A stretch of 64,000 bases of DNA. It comes from JAFGTX01 sp942492225. Its GTDB lineage: Bacteria > Bacillota > Clostridia > Peptostreptococcales > Acidaminobacteraceae. The stretch covers positions 81,842 to 145,841 of the forward strand of contig CALODS010000035.1 in NCBI GenBank assembly GCA_942492225.1, in the 5' to 3' direction. The notes below the pieces were generated by a model. The model did no database searches. It saw nothing but the letters and a program-made list of their open reading frames with translations, and was not told where the DNA came from. Numbering within the stretch: the first letter of the stretch is position 1; each line of letters begins with the position of its first letter. Positions 1 to 9,134 of this stretch are shown one piece after another. Both the position numbers and the translations under genes were made by a program.

Positions 1-777
1 ACCAGGACGGCACTTACTCATAATCGCATTCATGTTTGCACCATCATAATAAAGTAAGCCACCAGCTTCATGAACAAGTCTTGAAATTTCTAATATGCCT
101 GTCTCAAATAACCCAAGTGTTGAAGGATTCGTTAACATTAATCCTGCAACTTCATCATTAAGTGCTGCTTTTAATGCATCTAAATCTACACTGCCATCAG
201 GATTTGATGCAATTTCTACAATATCAAATCCAGCAACTGCCGCAGATGCAGGATTCGTTCCGTGGGCAGAATCAGGTACTATTATTTTTGTTCGCTTCAT
301 ATCATTTTTACTATCATGATATGCTTTAATTAGCATCAGTCCTACCATTTCCCCCTGTGATCCAGCCGCAGGTTGAAGTGTTGTTCTCGCAAACCCAGAA
401 ATTTCCGAAAGTTTATCTGCTAAATCATACATTAGCTCTAAACTTCCCTGTACCGTTTCTACTGGTTGATATGGATGAACATTCTTCGAAAATGGTAGTG
501 CTGCATTGTCTTCATTCATTTTAGGATTGTATTTCATCGTACAAGAGCCTAGTGGATAAAACCCAGTTTCTACACCATAATTTTTAAGAGAAAGTGCAGT
601 ATAATGTCTAATCAAATCCATTTCACTGACTTCTGGAAAATCTAATGTTTCTTCTCTAAGAAAATCTGATGGAATAATTGATGATAATTCAACTTCTTCT
701 ACATCACACTTTGGAAGTTTATAACCCAATCTACCAGGTTTAGAAACTTCAAAAATTAACTTATCATAATCCTTCAT
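1..777 (-). CDS. gcvPB: Glycine dehydrogenase (decarboxylating) subunit 2, partial
   Basis: This is one half of the split, PLP-dependent P protein of the glycine cleavage system, which decarboxylates glycine and passes the aminomethyl group to the lipoyl arm of GcvH. The N-terminal 259 residues are visible, beginning MKDYDKLIFEVSKPGR and containing the family stretches GFYPLGSCTMKYNP, TTLQPAAGSQGE, PDSAHGTNPASA and LYYDGANMNAI. The PLP-binding lysine lies beyond the left edge. Its ATG overlaps the TAA stop of gcvPA (TAATG), so translation is probably coupled. It is the last visible gene of gcvT-gcvH-gcvPA-gcvPB. Confidence 0.95.
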   Translation of the reverse strand, partial: MKDYDKLIFEVSKPGRLGYKLPKCDVEEVELSSIIPSDFLREETLDFPEVSEMDLIRHYTALSLKNYGVETGFYPLGSCTMKYNPKMNEDNAALPFSKNVHPYQPVETVQGSLELMYDLADKLSEISGFARTTLQPAAGSQGEMVGLMLIKAYHDSKNDMKRTKIIVPDSAHGTNPASAAVAGFDIVEIASNPDGSVDLDALKAALNDEVAGLMLTNPSTLGLFETGILEISRLVHEAGGLLYYDGANMNAIMSKCRPG

Positions 778-2114
778 TAGATCACCTCCATTACTGACAC
801 TAAGTGGTCAATTTCTTCCTTTGTTCTCTTTTCAGTGAAACAAAGAAGAGATGTATTCTCTAACTTATTATCTTTTAAATCGTAGCCACCTAATATACCT
901 TCTTCAAGTAATTTTTTGTTTACCGTTTCTATAGATACATTCCCAACGAGTGCGAATTCCTTAAAGAATGGTTTATCAAATGCTAATTTATATTTTCCTG
1001 TTGCAGTTAATTGTTTGGCCGCATAATGACTCTTCGCTAAACACTGTTTTGCAACTTCCTTCATGCCCTCTTTCCCCATGAGTGACATATAGATTGTAGA
1101 TCGTAGTGCAATTAGTCCTTGATTTGAACAAATATTAGAATTTGCTTTATAGCGTCTAATATGTTGTTCTCTTGCTTGTAGCGTGAGTACGAAGGCTCGT
1201 TGACCCCTTGAATCAATACTTTCACCACAAATTCTGCCAGGCATTTTTCTCACTAACTTTTCTTTTGACGCAAAAAATCCAAGGTATGGGCCACCAAATT
1301 GAAGATCATTTCCAAGGCCTTGTCCCTCACCAACTACAATATCAAATCCTTGTTTTCCTGGTGCTTCTAAGATAGATAGTGCTAAAGGATCTACATAATT
1401 AATTGCCAATGCTTTTTTTGCATGAGCAACTTCTACACTCTTCTTTGCATCCTCTATAACGCCAAAAAAGTTTGGATTTTGAACAATTACGCCTGCAGTC
1501 GCATCATCAACTAATTCAGCAAGTACATTATAATCTGTTTCGCCATCTTTCATTGGAGCTATAACAAGTTCAATATCTCTATGACGTAAATATGATTTTA
1601 AGATGGTAATCACTTCAGGATGTACAGTTTCTGACACTACTATTTTATTTTTCTTTTTACCAGCAGCCACAGCCATAATAGCTGCTTCCGCGCAAGCTGT
1701 TGGTCCATCGTACATAGAGGCATTAGCAACTTCCATTCCTGTTAGTTCTGCAATCAACGATTGAAATTCAAAAATTACGGTAAGTGTTCCTTGGCTAATT
1801 TCAGGTTGATATGGCGTATAAGCCGTTGCAAATTCTTGTCTCGATGACAAGTGATTTACTACTGTTGGAACGTAATGGTCGTAAGCACCCGCTCCTAAAA
1901 AACACGTTAAATCATCTGTGCTCTTATTTTTACCTAACGTTTTATTCATTAAACTTGAAACTTCTAACTCAGATTTTGCTTCATCTAATGCTAAATCTCT
2001 ACCCAGTCTTACTTCTTTTGGAATATCTACAAATAGTGCTTCAATATCTGCTGCACCAATAGACTCAAGCATTTCTTTTTTGTCCTCTTTAGTACTCGGG
2101 ATAAATCTATGCAT
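777..2114 (-). CDS. gcvPA: Glycine dehydrogenase (decarboxylating) subunit 1
   Basis: This is the N-terminal half of the split P protein and forms the active decarboxylase with GcvPB. At 445 residues it has the usual length. It starts MHRFIPSTKEDKKEML, a classic GcvPA N-terminus, and contains CFLGAGAYDHYVP and QFGGPYLGFFASKEK; the catalytic PLP lysine sits in the partner subunit. An AAGGAGGGAG ribosome binding site lies 5 bases before the ATG. The gene follows gcvH by about 50 bp and overlaps gcvPB by one base. The split arrangement is typical of Firmicutes, unlike the single-chain P protein of proteobacteria. Confidence 0.97.
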   Translation of the reverse strand: MHRFIPSTKEDKKEMLESIGAADIEALFVDIPKEVRLGRDLALDEAKSELEVSSLMNKTLGKNKSTDDLTCFLGAGAYDHYVPTVVNHLSSRQEFATAYTPYQPEISQGTLTVIFEFQSLIAELTGMEVANASMYDGPTACAEAAIMAVAAGKKKNKIVVSETVHPEVITILKSYLRHRDIELVIAPMKDGETDYNVLAELVDDATAGVIVQNPNFFGVIEDAKKSVEVAHAKKALAINYVDPLALSILEAPGKQGFDIVVGEGQGLGNDLQFGGPYLGFFASKEKLVRKMPGRICGESIDSRGQRAFVLTLQAREQHIRRYKANSNICSNQGLIALRSTIYMSLMGKEGMKEVAKQCLAKSHYAAKQLTATGKYKLAFDKPFFKEFALVGNVSIETVNKKLLEEGILGGYDLKDNKLENTSLLCFTEKRTKEEIDHLVSVMEVI

Positions 2115-2164
2115 AGTCTCCCTCCTTACACACTCTCGCTGTGATTACCTTTTAAGTTTTTTAT

Positions 2165-2542
2165 TTATGCTTCACAAAAAGTTTTATATGCTTCTGCATC
2201 CATCAATCCATCTAATTCTGATGCATCAGATAATTCAATTTCAAACATCCAAGCTGCATAAGGATCTGCATTGACTGATTCCGGTGCATCTTCCAATTCT
2301 TCATTAACTGCTGTAACCGTTCCTGATAAAGGTGTAAATGAATCTGATGCCGCTTTAACTGATTCGATAACACCAAATACATCGCCTTTTGCTAGTTCAT
2401 CATCTTCTTCTGGCAATTCAACATACACGATATCACCAAGTTCATGTTGTGCATGATCTGTAATACCAATTTTTGCTTTGTTTCCTTCAACTTTCACCCA
2501 TTCATGATCTTCTGTGTACAATAATCCTTCTACTAATTTCAT
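2165..2542 (-). CDS. gcvH: Glycine cleavage system H protein
   Basis: This is the lipoyl carrier that shuttles the aminomethyl intermediate between P, T and L proteins in the cytoplasm. It has 125 residues. The lipoylation site is Lys63 in GVIESVKAASD. The N-terminus MKLVEGLLYTEDHEWV is typical, and a GGGAGG site 9 bases upstream fixes this ATG; a longer reading from 2557 lacks a ribosome binding site. It lies between gcvT and gcvPA. No gene for the L protein (lipoamide dehydrogenase) or for lipoate attachment is visible here. Confidence 0.97.
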   Translation of the reverse strand: MKLVEGLLYTEDHEWVKVEGNKAKIGITDHAQHELGDIVYVELPEEDDELAKGDVFGVIESVKAASDSFTPLSGTVTAVNEELEDAPESVNADPYAAWMFEIELSDASELDGLMDAEAYKTFCEA

Positions 2543-2618
2543 AATAAAACCTCCCACTGGTTTGTAATTTTTTTATCCTATTGGATTATGTTAAAGCAAC
2601 GCTCAATGATTGTCACTT

Positions 2619-3725
2619 TTACTTCTTATAATTTTTTTGTAAAAAACGTTTGCTAATAATTTGCGCTTTTGCTGTTTTTTTACGTACTTGAATTTCTAAT
2701 TCAGTCCCCATCTCAGCATAATCTGCATCAATTAAGGCAAGTCCAATCGTTTTCCCAACTGTTGGTGCTTGATAGCCAGTTGTTACATGACCTATTACTT
2801 GACCATCTTTCAAAACAGGATATTCATGTCTTGGAATACCTTTATCTAACATTTCAAACCCTACAACTTTCTTTTTCAATCCTGATTCTTTTTGTTTTGC
2901 TAAAGCATCTTTACCAATAAAGTTCTCTTTGCCTAATTTGACAAACATTCCGATACCCGCTTCAAGTGGTGAAATATCTTTGCCTAATTCATTGCCATAC
3001 AAAGGTAATGTTGCTTCAAATCTTAGCGTGTCTCTTGCACCAAGTCCTGCTGGTTTAAGACCTAGGGCTTCCCCTACTTTGAAAAGTTCATCCCATACAG
3101 TTGTAATTTGATCATTCGTTGTATAAACTTCAAATCCATCTTCTCCTGTATAGCCTGTCCTAGAGACTAAACACTCAACACCAGCCACTTGAACCTGCTC
3201 TTTAAAAAAGAAGAATGGAATGTCATTCAAATCTAGTGCACATATTTTTTGTAAAATTTCTTGTGCTTTAGGACCTTGAACAGCAATTTCTGAAATTGAG
3301 TCTGAGATGTTATTTAAAGTTACATCAAAAGCCTTACTATTTTCTGTCATCCATGCAACATCTTTATCAATATTGGCTGCATTAATTACAAGTAAGAAAT
3401 CTTCATTGTTACGCTTATAAACAAGTAAATCATCTACTGTACCACCATCTGGATAACACATTGCACAGTAACAAATTTGTCCATCAACAATTGCATCCAC
3501 ATCGTTGGTTACTAAATTTTGAACAAAATCTCTTGCCCCTTTACCCTTAACATCTACTTCTCCCATATGGGAAACATCAAATACCCCTGCTTCTGTTCTT
3601 ACCGCAGTATGTTCAGCAACTAACCCTTCATACTGAATTGGAAGTGCCCAACCTGCAAAATCAACGATTTTACCACCGCTTGCTACATGTCTATCATATA
3701 GTGCAGTTTTTCTTGCTTCGCTCAT
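2619..3725 (-). CDS. gcvT: Aminomethyltransferase (glycine cleavage T protein)
   Basis: This is the THF-dependent enzyme that releases ammonia and produces 5,10-methylene-THF from aminomethyl-H protein. It has 368 residues. Family stretches include GGKIVDFAGWALPIQYEG near the N-terminus, FDVSHMGEVDVKG, and SRTGYTGEDGFEVY in the substrate pocket. The start MSEARKTALYDRH is chosen because an AAAGGAGGA site lies just before it; the upstream in-frame extension has no such site and does not resemble the family. It is the first gene of the gcv operon, about 250 bases downstream of the glycine riboswitch. Confidence 0.97.
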   Translation of the reverse strand: MSEARKTALYDRHVASGGKIVDFAGWALPIQYEGLVAEHTAVRTEAGVFDVSHMGEVDVKGKGARDFVQNLVTNDVDAIVDGQICYCAMCYPDGGTVDDLLVYKRNNEDFLLVINAANIDKDVAWMTENSKAFDVTLNNISDSISEIAVQGPKAQEILQKICALDLNDIPFFFFKEQVQVAGVECLVSRTGYTGEDGFEVYTTNDQITTVWDELFKVGEALGLKPAGLGARDTLRFEATLPLYGNELGKDISPLEAGIGMFVKLGKENFIGKDALAKQKESGLKKKVVGFEMLDKGIPRHEYPVLKDGQVIGHVTTGYQAPTVGKTIGLALIDADYAEMGTELEIQVRKKTAKAQIISKRFLQKNYKK

Positions 3726-3901
3726 GTGATTCCTCCTTTCAAAGTCCTTGAAGAAAAACGTCTTCCACAAACATATATACTCATTTTTCAACATTTCACA
3801 CTACTTTTATACTTTATCTATAAAGTTTTTTAGTGCAAAGACAAATTAAAAAATGTACCATATCATCTGCAAAACATGCTTTTCAGCCTATTTTTATGTA
3901 C

Positions 3902-3932
3902 AAAAAAAGATATATAGGTTGACCTATATATC
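3902..3932 (-). terminator. Riboswitch-controlled intrinsic terminator of the gcv operon
   Basis: On the minus strand a 10-bp stem (GATATATAGG with CCTATATATC, loop TCAA) is followed at once by seven U. It lies 43 bases after the 3' end of the glycine aptamer and about 180 bases before gcvT. This is where the expression platform of an ON-type glycine riboswitch is expected. I did not trace an explicit antiterminator pairing. Confidence 0.8.
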
Positions 3933-3974
3933 CCTGTAATCATGAGTCATTATGTAGCACAGTTGTGTACATGA

Positions 3975-4082
3975 TGTTTCAGAGTCCCATCCAAGTTCGT
4001 TATCTTTGCCTGAAAGTTTCTAATTGAACTGTCACATTCAACTATTGCATCTTCGGCCAATCATTTGATTTGTCTCACGAAC
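3975..4082 (-). promoter_or_regulatory. Glycine riboswitch (single aptamer)
   Basis: The minus-strand RNA upstream of gcvT carries the conserved core of the glycine (gcvT) riboswitch in order: GUGAGAC (about 4079-4073), GCCGAAGAUGCAA (4057-4045), the CUUUCAGGCAAAG segment (about 4019-4007) and GGGACUCUGAAAC (3988-3976). The class senses glycine and, in Gram-positives, turns on glycine cleavage genes. Only one aptamer is seen; the upstream 40 bases hold a promoter rather than a second core. A terminator follows at 3902-3932. The assignment comes from sequence motifs, not from a covariance model. Confidence 0.88.
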
Positions 4083-4111
4083 TATTCATCTGGTTATTCG
4101 ATATTAACCAT

Positions 4112-4140
4112 ATTTTATAATATGTTTTGAAAGAACGCAA
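4112..4140 (-). promoter_or_regulatory. Promoter of the gcv operon
   Basis: A TTGCGT -35 element (4140-4135) and a TAAAAT -10 element (4117-4112) are separated by 17 bases on the minus strand. They lie about 30 bases upstream of the riboswitch aptamer, and the initiation point would fall just before it. Confidence 0.55.
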
Positions 4141-4205
4141 TAATTGTTATCGTTTTAACATTATTTAAATTTTTTAAAAATTAAATTGAGCTATAGATAA
4201 AAATA

Positions 4206-4234
4206 GCCAAGAATAAACAAATGATATTCTTGGC
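4206..4234 (-). terminator. Terminator after the RDD-family gene
   Basis: A perfect 10-bp inverted repeat (GCCAAGAATA / TATTCTTGGC) has a 9-base loop. It is followed on the minus strand by UAUUUUUAU. It lies 22 bases beyond the stop of the RDD protein gene and isolates it from the gcv promoter. Confidence 0.8.
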
Positions 4235-4255
4235 ATTTTATTTCTTTATATATTG

Positions 4256-4699
4256 CTAGTACCCATGAATAAATTCATCTTCAATTCTATCTCGAATTGG
4301 TTTCTTTTGATTGATTACTACATCATTAAATATTTTATCGTGCCATCCTTGACGATCTCTATCGATAAAAATCCAAATAAACCCCATATTAAGCACTGAA
4401 AATGAGACGAGCATACCAATGGTTTGTCGTAAAAACATTTTTTTAAAATCTAATGGTTTCATGGTGTTTTGGTCAACAACCGTTAATTGAAAATATGATT
4501 TCCCAAACGATGTGCCAACAGCCCAGTAAGACATCTTTGTGGCAACTAATGCCATATTTATACCAAAAAATATCCATCCCGAAGATTCTCTGGTATAACT
4601 GCTATATGAAATTGAAAAAATAAACACCACTAAATTGAGTATGTTATCGATCATAAATGCGGCAAGCCGTTTTCTGGCTGACGCGATTTCATATTTCAT
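4256..4699 (-). CDS. RDD family membrane protein
   Basis: This is a 147-residue membrane protein of the RDD family. The segment SARKRLAAFMIDNILNLVVF carries the Arg and Asp signature in the first membrane helix. Two further hydrophobic helices follow, around residues 45-65 and 90-115. The family includes small transporters, but the substrate here is unknown. The ATG at 4699 is taken as start; a TTG one codon upstream is also possible, because GGAGG lies 7 bases from the TTG and 10 from the ATG. It is probably monocistronic. Confidence 0.8.
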   Translation of the reverse strand: MKYEIASARKRLAAFMIDNILNLVVFIFSISYSSYTRESSGWIFFGINMALVATKMSYWAVGTSFGKSYFQLTVVDQNTMKPLDFKKMFLRQTIGMLVSFSVLNMGFIWIFIDRDRQGWHDKIFNDVVINQKKPIRDRIEDEFIHGY

Positions 4700-4778
4700 C
4701 AAAGATACGCCTCCATCCCTTTATAGCTAGTATAAAGGAAATAAATTAACTATCCGTAGATAAGTTCTTAAATTTTTA

Positions 4779-5819
4779 TTAATTCGCTTTAATTTCTACC
4801 CACGCTTTATTGTATTCTTCAACAAATGTACCTGGATCCATAAACACTTCACAGTGATCTAATTCTTCATCCGTTGGGTAAGCATATGGAATAGATTTAA
4901 GTTCATCACTTAATTGATCCATTGCCGTTACGTTTGGTGTTGAGTATTGAACATACTCTACATTCTTTAATGCCACTTCTGGGCGTGACATATAATCAAT
5001 AAATAATTTGGCTTCTTCAACATGTTCGGCACCTTTTGGAATAACCATTGCATCAAACCACATATTAGAACCTTCTTGAGGCACTGAATAACCGAATTTA
5101 TCTAGTCCACCCTCCAAAAGAATTTGGAATGCATCACCTGAATAATCTACACCTATTGCTGCTTCTCCAGAGAGCATTAAATCTTTAATATTGTCCGTTA
5201 CGTAAGCCAATACTAATTTCTTTTGATCAATTAACAATTGTTTTGCTTCTTCTAATTCTTTTGGATCTGTTGAGTTTAGTGAATATCCTAATTTCTTATA
5301 AGCGATTGCAAGTGAGTCTCTTTGAGAATCATACATAAGGATTTGTCCACTGTATTTTTCGTCAAATAAAACATTCCAGCTCATTGCATCTGCTTCATCA
5401 ACCATTTCTTTATTATAAACAAGACCAACCGTTCCCCAAAGATAAGGTACTGAATATTTATTATCTACATCATAAGAAAGACCTTTGAACTTCTCTCCAA
5501 CGTGCTTATAATTTTCAAGAGAAGCGGTATCGAATTCTATCAACATATCTTCGTTTATCATTTTCTCGATCATGTAATCAGATGGAAATGCTACATCATA
5601 ATTCGTTCCACCTTGTTTAATTTTTACATACATGTCTTCGTTTGAAGCAAACATTTCGTAATTCACTTTAATGTTATATTCTTTTTCAAAATCTTTTAAA
5701 ATAGACTCATCAATATAATCGCCCCAGTTATAGACATTTAATACCACTTGCTTATCTCCACAAGCTGTTGCTGTGAATAATAATAGTCCTGTAATCATTA
5801 ATAATAGTATTTTTTTCAT
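4779..5819 (-). CDS. potD: Spermidine/putrescine ABC transporter substrate-binding lipoprotein
   Basis: This is the extracellular polyamine-binding component of the Pot transporter. It has 346 residues. A signal peptide of about 19 residues ends in the lipobox TATAC, with Cys20 as the lipid-modified residue. The mature part opens LNVYNWGDYIDESILKDFE, which is typical of PotD/PotF, and contains PYLWGTVGLVYNKEMV and AAIGVDYSGDA. It starts directly at the stop of potC, and its ribosome binding site AAGGAGAG lies inside the end of potC. It is the last gene of the regulator-potABCD operon. Confidence 0.95.
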   Translation of the reverse strand: MKKILLLMITGLLLFTATACGDKQVVLNVYNWGDYIDESILKDFEKEYNIKVNYEMFASNEDMYVKIKQGGTNYDVAFPSDYMIEKMINEDMLIEFDTASLENYKHVGEKFKGLSYDVDNKYSVPYLWGTVGLVYNKEMVDEADAMSWNVLFDEKYSGQILMYDSQRDSLAIAYKKLGYSLNSTDPKELEEAKQLLIDQKKLVLAYVTDNIKDLMLSGEAAIGVDYSGDAFQILLEGGLDKFGYSVPQEGSNMWFDAMVIPKGAEHVEEAKLFIDYMSRPEVALKNVEYVQYSTPNVTAMDQLSDELKSIPYAYPTDEELDHCEVFMDPGTFVEEYNKAWVEIKAN

Positions 5820-6644
5820 TTACAAGTCACTCTCCTTAATTCTATAATTCTTCTTTGAATCCTTACCCTGTCGCTTATTTACAATAAGTAGCAGAAGAAG
5901 CACACTAACAAACATCAGTGTTGATAACGCATTTATTTTAGGGTTCAGTCCTCTTCTAGCCATTGAATAAATAGTAATAGATAGATTAGTAACCCCATTT
6001 CCCGTTGTAAAGAAACTAATGACAAAATCGTCAACCGACATAGTGAACGCTATAAGCGCACCTGTAATAATGCCAGGTGATATTTCTGGTATGATTACTT
6101 TTCTAAATGCATACCATGGTGTTGCGCCAAGATCCATAGCTGCTTCTAAGATATCTTTAGGCATTTGTTTTAATTTTGGCAACACAGATAAAATAACATA
6201 TGGAATATTAAAGGTTATATGAGCAATCAACATCGTCATAAATCCTAACTGCGCTTTGAAAAATACAAACAAAGCCATCATAGAAACCCCTGTTACGATA
6301 TCTGGATTTAGTAGTGGCAAATTATTTATATTTAATATTAATTGTCTTTTTAAGGGCTTCATATTATGAATACCAATAGCAGCGAAAGTTCCTATTATTG
6401 TTGCAATAGATGATGAAAGAATCGCTACTGCCACCGTGTAATAAAAAGACTTCATAATGGCACGATCTTGAAATAATTTAATATACCAATCAAAAGTAAA
6501 TCCATCCCACTGCGTTGCATATTTAGATGAATTAAATGAAAATACAATCAATACCACAATAGGTGCATATAAAAAGATAAAAATAAGTAGTGTATAAAAA
6601 TTCTTAATAAAATTTTTGAACAGTGTTCGGAAAGAATTTACCAT
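5820..6644 (-). CDS. potC: Spermidine/putrescine ABC transporter permease
   Basis: This is an inner-membrane permease of the polyamine importer, 274 residues with about six membrane helices. The cytoplasmic coupling segment EAAMDLGATPWYAFRKVIIP is the EAA motif that docks on PotA. The first helix (FIFLYAPIVVLIVFSFNSS) is characteristic of PotC. It overlaps potB by 7 bases and abuts potD, so the transporter genes are tightly coupled. Confidence 0.95.
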   Translation of the reverse strand: MVNSFRTLFKNFIKNFYTLLIFIFLYAPIVVLIVFSFNSSKYATQWDGFTFDWYIKLFQDRAIMKSFYYTVAVAILSSSIATIIGTFAAIGIHNMKPLKRQLILNINNLPLLNPDIVTGVSMMALFVFFKAQLGFMTMLIAHITFNIPYVILSVLPKLKQMPKDILEAAMDLGATPWYAFRKVIIPEISPGIITGALIAFTMSVDDFVISFFTTGNGVTNLSITIYSMARRGLNPKINALSTLMFVSVLLLLLIVNKRQGKDSKKNYRIKESDL

Positions 6645-7471
6645 AAGTTCATCTCTCCTTCCTTATCTGTATCATAACGTTTCATAATCCCCATCGATAT
6701 TAAAATGAAAATCATCAATACCACTGATATCGCTGAACCAAAGTTCCAATTGTTTACACTAAGAAATTGTTGTTCTACCAAGTTACCAATGAGGACACTA
6801 CGACCGCCCCCAAGTAATGAAGAAATAACAAATGTACTTACTGCAGGCATAAAGACCATGGTAATGCCTGACATAACACCAGGAATACTCAACGGAATAA
6901 TAATTTTTCTCAAAACGGTTTGATCATCCGCACCTAAATCACCTGCCGCTTCTACAATACTTTTATCTATTTTAGAAAGAACGGTGTAAATAGGCAATAC
7001 CATAAAAGGTAAAAAATTATAAACCATACCAAGTAAAACGGCACCATCTGTAAACAATAAGTTTATCGTTGGCAAGCCAAGAAATTCTAAAAACATATTA
7101 AGAAATCCATTTTTTTTCAATATTGCCATCCAAGCATAAGTCCTTAGTAAAAAATTCATCCACATTGGTAAAATTAATAACAATGCCATAATTTTTTGAC
7201 GCTTGGGCGCCATATTCGCAATGATATAAGCAATTGGATACCCCAGAAGCAAACAAAGTATGGTTGCTTCTATTGCAAGTTTTACGGATTTCACAAAAAC
7301 ACCTAAATATAACGGTTGTACAAATGTTTTATACCCTTCTACAGAGAATAGTAATTGTCCCGTTTCAGGTGATGTTTTTACAAAACTATAATAAATTACC
7401 AATAATAATGGAAACACTATAAAAATAGTACTCCACAAGACATAAGGGTGGCCACTATATTTTTTAAGCAT
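6638..7471 (-). CDS. potB: Spermidine/putrescine ABC transporter permease
   Basis: This is the second permease of the polyamine importer, 277 residues with about six membrane helices. The EAA-type coupling motif is EAAGDLGADDQTVLRKIIIP. The N-terminus has the usual PotB first helix followed by the extracellular YYSFVKTSPETG segment. It overlaps potA by 8 bases and potC by 7 bases. Confidence 0.95.
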   Translation of the reverse strand: MLKKYSGHPYVLWSTIFIVFPLLLVIYYSFVKTSPETGQLLFSVEGYKTFVQPLYLGVFVKSVKLAIEATILCLLLGYPIAYIIANMAPKRQKIMALLLILPMWMNFLLRTYAWMAILKKNGFLNMFLEFLGLPTINLLFTDGAVLLGMVYNFLPFMVLPIYTVLSKIDKSIVEAAGDLGADDQTVLRKIIIPLSIPGVMSGITMVFMPAVSTFVISSLLGGGRSVLIGNLVEQQFLSVNNWNFGSAISVVLMIFILISMGIMKRYDTDKEGEMNLW

Positions 7472-8516
7472 CTCCCATCACCTTCTTCATGATATGAATA
7501 TCTTCGGGATCAAGTCTCATGCCAACCATCTCTCCAACATGAGCAAAATCAGTGCTATGAATAAGCCACTCTAGATCGCCGTTGCGCACAACTATTTCAT
7601 AGTGAACACCTTTGAAGATAACAGATTCAACCAAGCCTGTTACAAGACCTTCTGCAGGTGGTACAATCATAATATCTTCAGGTCTAACAACTACTTCTAT
7701 AGGCGTGTTTTCTCCAAACCCAGCATCAACACATGTCCATCTTACATTTGCAAAATCTACAATATAATCTTTAATCATAAGGCCATCAAATATATTCGAT
7801 TCACCAATAAAATCTGCTACAAAAGCATTTTCAGGTTCATTATATATATCAGTTGGTGAGCCAACTTGCTGTATATAACCATCTTTCATTACAATGATTT
7901 TATCAGACATTGTTAGTGCTTCTTCTTGATCATGTGTCACATAGATAAAAGTGATGCCGACTTCACGCTGCATATTTTTAAGTTCTAACTGCATTTCTTT
8001 ACGTAATTTCAAGTCCAGCGCGCCTAAGGGTTCATCTAACAAAAGTACTTTAGGTTCATTAACAAGCGCTCTAGCAATTGCTATTCTTTGTTGCTGTCCA
8101 CCACTTAGTGAGTTAATGCTTCTTCCACCAAAACCTCTTAAGTTTACAAGTTCAAGCATACGTTCAACACGTTTGATTATTTCTTTTTCCGGTACTTTTT
8201 TTATACGCAATCCAAAAGCAATATTTTCAAAAATATTCATATGTGAAAACAGCGCATATTTCTGAAACACGGTATTTATTTGTCGTTGATGCGGCGGTAA
8301 AAAAGTAATATCCTTCCCATCAAAATTCACACTACCGCTTGTTGGTTGTTCAAATCCAGCAATCATTCTCAATGTTGTTGTCTTTCCACAGCCACTTGGT
8401 CCAAGAAGTGTTAAAAATTCTTTTTCTTTGACCCAAAAATCTATATTTTTTACAACTGGTGTATCGTCATAAGCTTTAACAAGGTTTTTCCCCTCAATAA
8501 TTCTCTTATTCATCAT
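7464..8516 (-). CDS. potA: Spermidine/putrescine ABC transporter ATP-binding protein
   Basis: This is the ATPase of the polyamine importer, 350 residues. The Walker A motif is GPSGCGKTT, the signature is LSGGQQQRIAIARAL, and Walker B is VLLLDEPLGALD. A C-terminal TOBE regulatory domain occupies about residues 270-345 (VVVRPEDIMIV). Two ATG codons are adjacent but one apart (8516 and 8513); the GGGAGG site suits either. It follows the regulator gene by 22 bases. Confidence 0.96.
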   Translation of the reverse strand: MMNKRIIEGKNLVKAYDDTPVVKNIDFWVKEKEFLTLLGPSGCGKTTTLRMIAGFEQPTSGSVNFDGKDITFLPPHQRQINTVFQKYALFSHMNIFENIAFGLRIKKVPEKEIIKRVERMLELVNLRGFGGRSINSLSGGQQQRIAIARALVNEPKVLLLDEPLGALDLKLRKEMQLELKNMQREVGITFIYVTHDQEEALTMSDKIIVMKDGYIQQVGSPTDIYNEPENAFVADFIGESNIFDGLMIKDYIVDFANVRWTCVDAGFGENTPIEVVVRPEDIMIVPPAEGLVTGLVESVIFKGVHYEIVVRNGDLEWLIHSTDFAHVGEMVGMRLDPEDIHIMKKVMGDA

Positions 8517-8538
8517 TCACCCTCCCAAGTCTGTATTT

Positions 8539-9078
8539 TTAAAAATTAGGTGGTGTCGCAACCATCAATATTTTCGCTTCTGTTTTACCTACATTTTCAA
8601 TCGTATGATTGCAATTTGCTTTGTAACAAAAACTGTCACCCTTTTTGGCTTTATACTTTTTTTGACCAAGTGTAATCAAAATAGTACCTGTCATTACATA
8701 GCCGAATTCTTCACCTTGATGAGGGGTATCTTCCACATACTGTCCACCTGGTTGAATAATTAACATAATTTGTTCCATCATGTTCTTCTGTGCATTTGGA
8801 ATAATCCAGTGCACTTCATGTTTCAACTCTTCATCAATAGATTCAAATGCATCAAATGGTTTGAAAACAATTTTTTCTTCTTCTTTTTCACTGAAAAAAT
8901 CATTCAAATTTGTTCCTAAACTTTCGAGTATGTCAACCAAACTAGCTATCGATGGAGATGTCATATCTCTTTCTAATTGTGATATAAAACCCTTAGATAA
9001 TTCACATCTATTTGCCAATTCTTCTTGGGTGAGAGAGTTTTCAAGTCTCAATCTTTTTATTTTTGCACCAATGTTCAT
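8539..9078 (-). CDS. XRE-family regulator with C-terminal cupin domain (PuuR-like)
   Basis: This is a 179-residue transcription factor. An N-terminal helix-turn-helix (residues about 1-60; LTQEELANRCELSKGFISQL) is joined to a C-terminal cupin (about 110-178; TPHQGEEFGYVMTGTI). This architecture is common for regulators next to polyamine transport genes, where the cupin is thought to bind an amine or related ligand. It is the first gene of the potABCD operon, so autoregulation is likely. A candidate operator lies between its promoter and start codon (9103-9121). Calling it a polyamine sensor is an inference from position. Confidence 0.9.
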   Translation of the reverse strand: MNIGAKIKRLRLENSLTQEELANRCELSKGFISQLERDMTSPSIASLVDILESLGTNLNDFFSEKEEEKIVFKPFDAFESIDEELKHEVHWIIPNAQKNMMEQIMLIIQPGGQYVEDTPHQGEEFGYVMTGTILITLGQKKYKAKKGDSFCYKANCNHTIENVGKTEAKILMVATPPNF

Positions 9079-9102
9079 TATTTCCCCTCCATGACTTCGG
9101 CT

Positions 9103-9121
9103 AGTTTATTATTACTAAACT
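9103..9121 (-). promoter_or_regulatory. Candidate operator palindrome upstream of the pot regulator
   Basis: The inverted repeat AGTTTA / TAAACT has perfect 6-bp arms and a 7-base centre. It lies just downstream of the -10 element and about 25 bases before the regulator's start codon. This is where a self-repressing XRE protein could block transcription. The protein-site assignment is an inference. Confidence 0.45.
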
Positions 9122-9134
9122 TTTTATTCAATTT

